From NCBI RefSeq assembly GCF_026642255.1, contig NZ_CP113264.1:3658001-3722000 (forward strand): 64,000 nt of DNA. The letters are read 5' to 3'. The notes under the pieces are model-generated. The model was not told where the DNA came from and ran no database searches. It was given only the letters and a program-made list of their open reading frames with translations. Positions within the stretch are counted from its first letter, which is position 1. Every line of letters begins with the position of its first letter. Both the position numbers and the translations under genes were made by a program. Positions 57,840 through 64,000 of the stretch are shown here, in pieces. The DNA comes from Streptomonospora nanhaiensis (GTDB taxonomy: Bacteria > Actinomycetota > Actinomycetes > Streptosporangiales > Streptosporangiaceae).

Positions 57840-59537
57840 TCAGGCGGTCGGGGCCGACCGCTCGGGGCGGGCGGTCGCCGCGGGGGACGCGGGGGCCTCC
57901 GCCGCGGCGAGGCCGAGGCAGGTGCGGACGGCGGTGCGGACGGCGCCGTGGTCCGCTCCGTGGACGACGGCGGCGACATGGGCGTCGGGGCGCACCAGCC
58001 ACACCTGTCCGGGTTCGGGCTCCAGCGCGGCGGCGAGCGCGCCCGTGGTGTCGATCCCGTCGAGGTAGAGGGCGGTGACGGGGGCCCGGGTCGCCTCCTG
58101 CGCGGCGCTGCGCGCGCCGTCCAGGAAGGAGGCCGGGTCGAGGCCGGCGGGGGCGGCGCCCAGGAGGAGGGTGAGCCCCTCGCGCAGCAGCGGCCGGATC
58201 CGCTCCGCCGCGCCGGGAACGGTGACCGGGGCGTCGGGAAGGATCACACCGGGGCACGGGGAGGGGGTCGCGCCCCTCGGCGGCCGTCCGCCGAAGGGGC
58301 GTTCGGGGCAGGGGGTGGTCAGGGACGACTCCGTGTACCAGAAGGGTTCGGCGAGGCGGCCGGAGTCGACCAGGGCCCGGGCGGAGTCGTCCGTGAGGGC
58401 CCGTTCGAGCACGCCGACGCGGGTGCTGTGCTCCTCGTCCCCGTGGGGGACGAGGAAGCGCATGGTCGCACCGGTGACCTCGGCGTTCTCCCGCGCCGCG
58501 GCGTGGCGTTCGGCGTGGTAGCTCTCCAGGAGGTCCTCCCCCGCCCATCCGGCGAGGACGTAGGCGAGCTTCCAGGCGGCGTTCTCGGCGTCCTGGACCC
58601 CGGAGTTGAGCCCGCGGGCGCCGAAGGGCGCGACCAGGTGGGCGTTGTCGCCGAGGAGCAGGACGCGTCCCTCGCGCATGCGCTCGACGACGCGGGTGTG
58701 GAACCGGTACACCGAGTGCCAGACGATCTCGTAGGGCGTGTCCCCGACGATCTGGCGGATGCGCGCGTCCAGGCGCCCGTCCGACTCCTCCGCCTCCAGG
58801 TCGAAGTCGGCCGGGACCTGCCAGTCGATGCGGTACACCGAGTCCGGGCAGGGATGGATGAGGACCTGTCGGCCCGGGTTCCATGCGGGGTCGAAGTAGA
58901 AGCGGCGTTCGCGCTCCCACCCGGGGAGGTCGGCGCGGATGTCGCAGATGAGGAAGCGGTCCTCGAAGGTGGTCCCGTCGAAGGACAGCCCGAGCGCGTC
59001 GCGGACCACGCCGCCGTGGGCGCCCAGGCAGGAGAGCGCGTGGGAGCCGCGCAGCAGGACGGGCCCCCCGGGGGTGTCGCACTCGACGGTGACGCCGCGC
59101 GCGTCCTGGGCGATGCCGGTGACCCGGTGGTTCCACCGGGTCCGCACCCCCGCCGCGGCCAGGCGCTCGTCCAGGACCTCCTCGGTGCGGGACTGGGAGA
59201 TGTTGACGAACGGGGGCAGGGGCGAGGCCCCCGGGTCGGCGAGGTGGACGCTGAACAGCTCGTTCTCGCGGTAGAAGGTACGGGCCGTGTCCCAGGTGAC
59301 ACCCTCCTCCACGAGGCCGCCCGCGCCCAGCCAGTCCCAGACGTCGAGGACGTCGCGCTGCTGGCAGATGGCCTTGGAGCCCACGGCGTCCCGCTCGGGG
59401 CGTCCGTCCAGGAGCTGGACGGGGACGCCGCGCCGGGCGAGCAGCAGGGCGGCCGTCTGGCCGACCGGTCCCGCTCCGAGCACCAGGACGGGGTCGGCGC
59501 CGGGGTCGGCGGGGGTGCGTGGAGCGGGGGGTCGCAT
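57840..59537 (-). CDS. FAD-dependent aromatic hydroxylase (MhpA/PobA-like)
   Basis: 565 residues, class A flavoprotein monooxygenase. GXGXXG: VLVLGAGPVGQTAALLLARRGVPVQLLD at about 17-44; the second FAD motif is RVLLLGDNAHLVAPFGARGLNSGVQDAENAAWKLAYVLAGWA at about 292-333; a thioredoxin-like C-terminal domain follows. The family hydroxylates phenolic rings with NAD(P)H and O2. Beside homogentisate dioxygenase it would make homogentisate from 3- or 4-hydroxyphenylacetate, a role inferred by place. Start at 59537 (ATG). An operon with downstream genes is likely, 143 bases apart. Confidence 0.9.
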   Translation of the reverse strand: MRPPAPRTPADPGADPVLVLGAGPVGQTAALLLARRGVPVQLLDGRPERDAVGSKAICQQRDVLDVWDWLGAGGLVEEGVTWDTARTFYRENELFSVHLADPGASPLPPFVNISQSRTEEVLDERLAAAGVRTRWNHRVTGIAQDARGVTVECDTPGGPVLLRGSHALSCLGAHGGVVRDALGLSFDGTTFEDRFLICDIRADLPGWERERRFYFDPAWNPGRQVLIHPCPDSVYRIDWQVPADFDLEAEESDGRLDARIRQIVGDTPYEIVWHSVYRFHTRVVERMREGRVLLLGDNAHLVAPFGARGLNSGVQDAENAAWKLAYVLAGWAGEDLLESYHAERHAAARENAEVTGATMRFLVPHGDEEHSTRVGVLERALTDDSARALVDSGRLAEPFWYTESSLTTPCPERPFGGRPPRGATPSPCPGVILPDAPVTVPGAAERIRPLLREGLTLLLGAAPAGLDPASFLDGARSAAQEATRAPVTALYLDGIDTTGALAAALEPEPGQVWLVRPDAHVAAVVHGADHGAVRTAVRTCLGLAAAEAPASPAATARPERSAPTA

Positions 59538-59633
59538 GTCGGGCTCCGTTCGGTCTGGGCGCCCGGCGGGGCGCGGAGTGGAGTGGATGGGAGGCGGTCG
59601 GCGCCGGACCCGTGCCGGACGGGTCAGGCCGGA

Positions 59634-60596
59634 TCATCCCTGGAGCTGGGCCCACACCTCGCGGTCGCGCTCGGCCGTCCAGATGACGGGCCGCTCGATA
59701 CCGCGGAACTCGTCCCACAGGCGCGAGACGTCGAAGGGCAGGCAGTGCTCGAAGATGGGCCAGTGGCCGTAGTCGCCCTCGAGCGCCGCGTGCGTGGCGG
59801 TGAAGGCCTCCTTGAGGGTGCCGCCGCGCTCGTGGACGGCCCCGACCTCGCGGATCATCACGTCGAGGAAGTTGCGGGTCTGCTCGATGGCGGCGTCGAC
59901 CTCGTCGCGGCCCCTGCTGACGGCGCCGCGCCCGCCGACGAGCATCTCGGCGCCGAGCGCCTTGACCCGGTCCAGGGTCTGCCCGGCCCAGTCCTTGTGG
60001 AAGGCGTCGCCGGTGTAGAGGGCGGCCTGAGCCTCGACGAGGTCGCCGGCGAAGAGGATCTTCTGCCGGGGCAGCCAGGCGACGATGTCGCCCTCGGTGT
60101 GGCCCCGCCCGAAGTACTGCAGGACGAGTTCTCCGCGGTCGCCGCCCAGGTCGATGGTGGTGCGGTCGGCGAAGGTCTGCGTGGGCCAGGTGAGGCCGGG
60201 GACGGAGTCGGCGTCCTTGGCCAGGCGGGGCATGCGGCCGAACTCGCTGGCCCAGTCCTCCTCGCCCCGCTCGCGGATGAGTTCGTGGGTCTTCTCGTGG
60301 GTGAGGATGATCTCGGCGTCGAAGGCGCTGGCCCCGAGGACGCGCACCGCGTGGTAGTGGGAGAGCACCAGGTAGCGGACCGGCTTGTCGGTCTGCTCGC
60401 GCAGGACCTTCAGCCAGTCGCGTGCGGCGGCGGGGGTGGCGAGGGCCTCGAAGGCGACGACGAAGTCCTCGCCCTCGATGGCGCCGACGTTGGGGTCGCC
60501 CTCCGCGGTCAGCGCGTAGACCCCGTCGGCCAGGACCTCCAGTGTCTGCGGCTTGGCCTCGGTGTCGGCGGAGGAGGCGAACGGCTTGGCTGCCAT
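59634..60596 (-). CDS. MBL-fold protein with altered metal motif
   Basis: 320 residues of the metallo-beta-lactamase fold. GVYALTAEGDPNVGAIEGEDFVVAFEALATP opens the fold. The usual HxHxDH is SHYHAVRVLGA (His80, His82, then Val84 and Arg85 in place of Asp-His). The later ligands remain: GHTEGD (His166) and FAGD (Asp185). So at most one metal ion is expected in full coordination. ATG at 60596. It is first gene after the MarR divergent region and thus heads the aromatic operon. It may be a lactonase or hydrolase of a pathway side product, not proved. Confidence 0.85.
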   Translation of the reverse strand: MAAKPFASSADTEAKPQTLEVLADGVYALTAEGDPNVGAIEGEDFVVAFEALATPAAARDWLKVLREQTDKPVRYLVLSHYHAVRVLGASAFDAEIILTHEKTHELIRERGEEDWASEFGRMPRLAKDADSVPGLTWPTQTFADRTTIDLGGDRGELVLQYFGRGHTEGDIVAWLPRQKILFAGDLVEAQAALYTGDAFHKDWAGQTLDRVKALGAEMLVGGRGAVSRGRDEVDAAIEQTRNFLDVMIREVGAVHERGGTLKEAFTATHAALEGDYGHWPIFEHCLPFDVSRLWDEFRGIERPVIWTAERDREVWAQLQG

Positions 60597-60958
60597 GGTC
60601 TGAGGACCCTTCACTCGCTCAGGATGGCCGCGGCCACCCAATTGATCAAAGGTTTGATGATCATGACCCTAACGTGCTCCACGCCACAGGACCAAGAGAC
60701 GCGGAGCCACCAGTGGAGTGATACAGGTCACACATCAAGGCTACCCGGGGAACCACTCCGACCAGCCCGTTCGCCTGTCCCACCCGCCCCACGACCACCG
60801 CGCACCCCGCCGAAGGAGCATCGCGGTCCCGGTCCCGCCCCGGGCTCCCGCCGGGGCGCCGGCGTGCCCGCGCGCCGCTCCGGCCCGCCGCGACACGGGG
60901 CCGGAGCGTGCGTTCCCCGGCCCGCGGACGCGCCGCACCAGGGGTTAGGCTGGGCGCC
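60597..60958. promoter_or_regulatory. Divergent promoter region of the aromatic operon and marR gene
   Basis: 362 bases. ATCAAA-GG-TTTGAT (60645-60658) is a perfect inverted repeat inside TTGATCAAAGGTTTGATGAT, a MarR-type operator 49 bases before the MBL gene start. AGTGATACAGGTCACA (60717-60732), reading TGTGA-N6-TCAC(T) on the minus strand, closely matches the CRP consensus TGTGA-N6-TCACA. The GC-rich remainder holds nothing I can support as a gene. Confidence 0.6.
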
Positions 60959-61498
60959 GTGACCCACGACACCGCCCCCCCAAGCGATCTCACCTTCTGG
61001 TCGTTCGTCGACTACGCGGTGCGGAAGGCCGAACAGGAACTGCCCTCCGTCAACGCCGACGCCATGCGCATGGTCCTGACCCTCAACCGGGCCACGAGCA
61101 TGGTCGTCTACGACCTGGAGTCCTCCGTCCACCGCCCGCGCGGTCTCACCTGGCCGGGGTTCCGGGTGATCTTCGCGCTGTGGCTGGCCGGCCCCATGGA
61201 GGCCAAGACCACCGCCGAGATCTCCGGCATGAGCCGGGCGGCCCTGTCCGCGCTCCTCAACACCCTCGAACGCGACGGGCTGATCGTCCGCGAACGCGCC
61301 ACCCACGACCGGCGCGCCCTCCAGCTCACCCTCACCGAGGCCGGGTACGGGGCGATCCTCGGCGGCTTCCGCGCGCACAACAGGCGCGAGACCGCCTGGG
61401 CCGCCGCCCTCGAACCCGAGGAGCGCACCGAGCTGGTCCGCCTGCTCAACAAGCTCATGGCCGGGTCCACCGAGGCCAAGGCCAAGTTCCGCAACTGA
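60959..61498 (+). CDS. MarR-family transcriptional regulator
   Basis: 179 residues. The winged HTH is at about 70-130: LTWPGFRVIFALWLAGPMEAKTTAEISGMSRAALSALLNTLERDGLIVRERATHDRRALQLTLTEAG, with the wing DDRR-like HDRRALQL. GTG at 60959. It is divergent from the aromatic operon and most probably represses it until an aromatic acid binds. The inverted repeat ATCAAAGGTTTGAT at 60645 is its likely operator. Confidence 0.93.
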   Translation: MTHDTAPPSDLTFWSFVDYAVRKAEQELPSVNADAMRMVLTLNRATSMVVYDLESSVHRPRGLTWPGFRVIFALWLAGPMEAKTTAEISGMSRAALSALLNTLERDGLIVRERATHDRRALQLTLTEAGYGAILGGFRAHNRRETAWAAALEPEERTELVRLLNKLMAGSTEAKAKFRN

Positions 61499-61612
61499 CC
61501 CGCACGCCTGCGCCCCGGGCCGCCCGGAGCCGGCGGGCCCCGGCCGAGGCGGAGTCCGCTCCGACCCGGATTGGACCTTGAGCGCCGTCCCGCGAACGGC
61601 GAGCATCGGACC

Positions 61613-62668
61613 ATGCACAACACCGGCCGCGACCGCCTCCGCTCCGCGCAGAGCCAGTTCTCCCCCGAGACGACCTACCTCAACACCGCCACCCACGGGC
61701 TGACCCCCCGCACGGCCCTCCTCGAACTGGAGCGGCACCTGCGCTCGGTGGGCGCCGGACGGTTCTCCCCCGCGGAGGCGGACCCCGGCATCGCCGCGGC
61801 CCGCGGCGCCTATGCCCGCCTCACGGGCGTTCCCGTCGAACGGGTGGCCATCGGCTCCCACGCCTCCCAGTTCGTCGGGACGATCGCCGCGAGCCTGCCG
61901 CCCGGTTCCGAGGTCCTGACCGCCGCCCGCGAGTTCAGCTCCGTCGTCCACCCCTTCCTCGCCCGGGAGCCGCACGGCGTCCGGGTGCGCGAGGTGCCCC
62001 TGGACCGGCTGGCCGACGAGGTCGGCCCGGGCACCGCCCTGGTCGCCGTCTCGGCGGTGCAGTCCTCCGACGGCGCCGTCGCCCCGGTGGAGGACCTCCT
62101 GGAGGCCTGCGCCCACCACGGGGCGCGGCTGATGCTGGACACCACCCAGGCGGGATGGCTGCCCCTCCCCCTGGAGCGGGTCGACTACACCGTGTGCAGC
62201 ACCTACAAGTGGCTGCTGGGGCCGCGCGGATCGGCCTTCCTCACCGCGACCGCGGAGGCACTGGCCGGGCTCGGCCCCCTGGCCGCGAACTGGTACGCCG
62301 CCGCCGACCCGTGGAACTCCCTCTACGGAGGCCCCCTGGAGCTCGCCGACGGGGCGCGGCGCCTGGACCTGGCCCCCGTGTGGTTCTCGTGGGTCGGGTT
62401 GGCGCCCGCCCTGGAGCTGGTCGAGGAGGTCGGCCTCGAGACGGTCCGCGAACACGACGCCGGGCTCGGCGACCGGCTGCTCACGGCACTGGACCTCCCG
62501 CCGGCCGGGTCGGCGATCGTGTCCCTGGCCGTGTCCGAGGACCTGTCCCGGAAGGTCGCCGAGGCCGGGATCGCCGCGTCCACCCGCGCCGGACGGCTCA
62601 GGGTGTCCTTCCACCTGTACAACACCGAGGAGGAGGTGGACCGGCTCGTCAAGGTCCTGACCTCCTGA
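61613..62668 (+). CDS. Class V aminotransferase/cysteine desulfurase-like PLP enzyme
   Basis: 351 residues, fold-type I PLP enzyme of class V. LNTATHGLTPRTALLELERHL (N-terminus), AIGSHASQFVGTIAASLPPGSEVLTAAREFSS, MLDTTQAGWLPLPLERVDYTVCSTYKWLLGPRGSAFL with the PLP lysine at about 198. The C-terminus has STRAGRLRVSFHLYNTEEEVDRLV, as in kynureninase- or isopenicillin-N-epimerase-like groups. The reaction is not readable. Start at the ATG at 61613; a TTG at 61571 is possible. A terminator region follows before the next gene. Confidence 0.88.
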   Translation: MHNTGRDRLRSAQSQFSPETTYLNTATHGLTPRTALLELERHLRSVGAGRFSPAEADPGIAAARGAYARLTGVPVERVAIGSHASQFVGTIAASLPPGSEVLTAAREFSSVVHPFLAREPHGVRVREVPLDRLADEVGPGTALVAVSAVQSSDGAVAPVEDLLEACAHHGARLMLDTTQAGWLPLPLERVDYTVCSTYKWLLGPRGSAFLTATAEALAGLGPLAANWYAAADPWNSLYGGPLELADGARRLDLAPVWFSWVGLAPALELVEEVGLETVREHDAGLGDRLLTALDLPPAGSAIVSLAVSEDLSRKVAEAGIAASTRAGRLRVSFHLYNTEEEVDRLVKVLTS

Positions 62669-62842
62669 GACCCCGGGCTCCCGCTCCCCCGGCGCCGGTC
62701 CCGCGCGTCCGCCCTCCCCGCGCCGCACGGGGCCGGCCGCGTACGGCGCCGGCGGCCCGCTCGGGGCCGCCGCCCGGCACTCCACCGCACCTGGGACCGT
62801 TGAGCCATCACAGGGAAGCGGAAGACGAGGAGAGAGTGGGCC

Positions 62843-64000
62843 GTGGAGCACAGCGATGTCGTCATCGTGGGAGCCGGGCTGTCGGGACTGGCCGCGGCGT
62901 GGCGGCTGAGGGCGGGCGGCGTCCGCTCGGTGGTGGTCCTGGAGGGCCGGGCCGCGCCGGGAGGGCGCGCGGCCGCGGTGTCCCCGCCGCCGGACGGCCT
63001 GCCTCCGGCGAGCATGTACGCGCGGCGGTCGGACCGGGACCTGCTGGAGCTGGCGGCGGCCCTGGACGTCCCGGTCGACGAGCTGCCCGACAACCCCGGG
63101 CTGAGCGACCTGCGCATCGACGAGGACGGCGGGACCGAGGCCAGCGACGAGCACATGCCCCTGGGCGCCTCCTGGTGGACCCTGCTCCGCAACGAGTGGA
63201 TCCTGGGGCGCGTCGCCCGGCTCGCCGAGGGGGTCGACTTCGCCGAGCCCTGGCGCTCGGCCGACGCCGAGCACCTGGACGCCCTGACCGTCCGCGGGTG
63301 GCTGCGCTCGCACACCTCCGACCCGGACCTGCTCGAACTGGTCGAGGAGCAGCTGACCCTGGCCGCGGCCCTGCCCGCCGACCGCATGAGCATGCTGTGG
63401 CTGCTCGCCCACCTGGGGCCGGAGCCGGACAGGGGCGAACGGCCCCTGCGCCTGGACGCCGACCTCCTGGTGCGCAGGCTGGCCGCGCGGGCGGGCGACG
63501 CCGTCCGGCCCGGCCACCACGTCTCCCGCATCGAGCACGGCGACGGGAGGGTGCGGCTCTCGGGCGACTGGGGGTCGCTGTCGGCCGACCGCGTGCTCGT
63601 CGCGTGCCCGCCCTCCGACGCCGGCCGCCTGGAGGTGGCGCCCCCGCTCCCGGCGAGCCGCCGCCGGCTCCAGAGGCAGTGGCCGCAGGCAGAGGTCATC
63701 CGCACCGAGATCGTCTACTGGCGACCCTTCTGGCGCGGGTTCGGCCTGTCCGGGGAGATGCACTTCGACGACGGCGTCCCCGCGTGGACCGTCGACGACA
63801 GCCCGCCCGGGGCCTCCCAGGGACGCCTGGTGGCCCACACCTACACGTTCGGCGAGGCCGATCCCCTGGGCGCCGACCAGAGCGTCGCCGACGACCCAAA
63901 ACGCCACCGGGCCCTGCTGCTGGAGAACCTGAGCGGTGTGCTCGGCCCCTTGGCGGCGAATCCGGTCTCCCTCCGCCAGCCCCTGCCGGACGCCGACCCC
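62843..64000 (+). CDS. Flavin amine oxidase/monoamine oxidase-like FAD oxidoreductase (3' end outside window)
   Basis: 386 codons are visible, open to the edge. The N-terminal VVIVGAGLSGLAAAWRLRAGG and VVLEGRAAPGGRAAAV (the RxGGR element) are the FAD-binding motifs of the amine oxidase/protoporphyrinogen oxidase family. LRGWLRSHTSDPDLLELVEEQ and TEIVYWRPFWRGFGLSGEM follow in the substrate domain. GAGGAGAG precedes the GTG at 62843. The C-terminal FAD motif is not in the window. Substrate unknown. Confidence 0.85.
   Translation, partial: MEHSDVVIVGAGLSGLAAAWRLRAGGVRSVVVLEGRAAPGGRAAAVSPPPDGLPPASMYARRSDRDLLELAAALDVPVDELPDNPGLSDLRIDEDGGTEASDEHMPLGASWWTLLRNEWILGRVARLAEGVDFAEPWRSADAEHLDALTVRGWLRSHTSDPDLLELVEEQLTLAAALPADRMSMLWLLAHLGPEPDRGERPLRLDADLLVRRLAARAGDAVRPGHHVSRIEHGDGRVRLSGDWGSLSADRVLVACPPSDAGRLEVAPPLPASRRRLQRQWPQAEVIRTEIVYWRPFWRGFGLSGEMHFDDGVPAWTVDDSPPGASQGRLVAHTYTFGEADPLGADQSVADDPKRHRALLLENLSGVLGPLAANPVSLRQPLPDADP

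Noticed and set aside
57948..60962. Open frame of 1004 codons on the plus strand
   Set aside because: Opposite the hydroxylase and MBL genes, which have clear motifs; shadow.
60728..63907. Open frame of 1059 codons on the minus strand
   Set aside because: Opposite the MarR, aminotransferase and amine oxidase genes; low-complexity Gly/Gln/Val composition.
1..64000. CRISPR arrays, tRNA or rRNA genes, insertion sequences, phage genes
   Set aside because: Looked for regular short repeats, tRNA-like cloverleaf ends, transposase motifs and integrase motifs; none was seen by eye. A tool-based scan could still find a weak tRNA.

Overview
This is a 64-kb chromosomal window from a very high-GC actinobacterium. 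Third codon positions are almost all G or C, GTG starts and ATGA/GTGA stop-start overlaps are common, and the gene families (PucR regulators, DUF4916 NUDIX, Ku, bacterial NACHT, DinB/mycothiol-age catabolic clusters) fit a soil actinomycete. A Nocardiopsis-like genus is my guess from the look of the proteins, not a proven assignment. No rRNA, tRNA, CRISPR array, insertion sequence, integrase or plasmid/phage gene was seen.

Layout. 1-7.8 kb holds regulatory and small-enzyme genes: a truncated class A beta-lactamase-like gene divergent from a LysR gene, an aminoglycoside/hydroxyurea-type kinase, a divergent AraC/NmrA pair, a three-repeat lectin-like protein, an SGNH hydrolase and a TetR gene with clear palindromic operators. 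7.9-21.2 kb is a purine-catabolism island: a PucR regulator divergent from a three-subunit xanthine dehydrogenase with an 8-oxoguanine-deaminase-like amidohydrolase inside the operon, an AzgA-type purine permease, and a second molybdenum hydroxylase whose [2Fe-2S] and molybdopterin subunits are fused and whose FAD subunit carries four extra cysteines. 21.4-26.4 kb carries a D-Ala-D-Ala ligase-like ATP-grasp gene, a PLP aminotransferase, a lipoprotein and a GAF-domain regulator.

26.8-36.1 kb is a guanidino-compound/arginine block: a second PucR regulator divergent from a sodium:solute symporter, a ureohydrolase, a ThDP decarboxylase, an aldehyde dehydrogenase, then a TetR gene and a dimethylargininase-like amidinohydrolase. 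Together the enzymes can be read as the 2-ketoarginine to 4-guanidinobutyrate to GABA route. 36.3-50.8 kb is mixed: Ku, a zinc alcohol dehydrogenase, a FAD dehydrogenase, Uma2, an SPFH/ribbon-helix-helix operon divergent from two PH-domain membrane proteins, a STAS protein, NUDIX, a membrane protein with its TetR regulator, a P-loop kinase, an MHS transporter and a HAD hydrolase.

51.0-54.3 kb is a single large NACHT NTPase with leucine-rich-like C-terminal repeats, the best candidate in the window for an uncharacterised (probably anti-phage) system. 54.3-61.5 kb is a homogentisate-type aromatic operon (fumarylacetoacetase, an unknown conserved protein, homogentisate dioxygenase, a flavin hydroxylase, an unusual MBL-fold protein) divergent from a MarR gene, with MarR-like and CRP-like sites between. 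The window ends with a class V aminotransferase-like gene and a truncated flavin amine oxidase-like gene.
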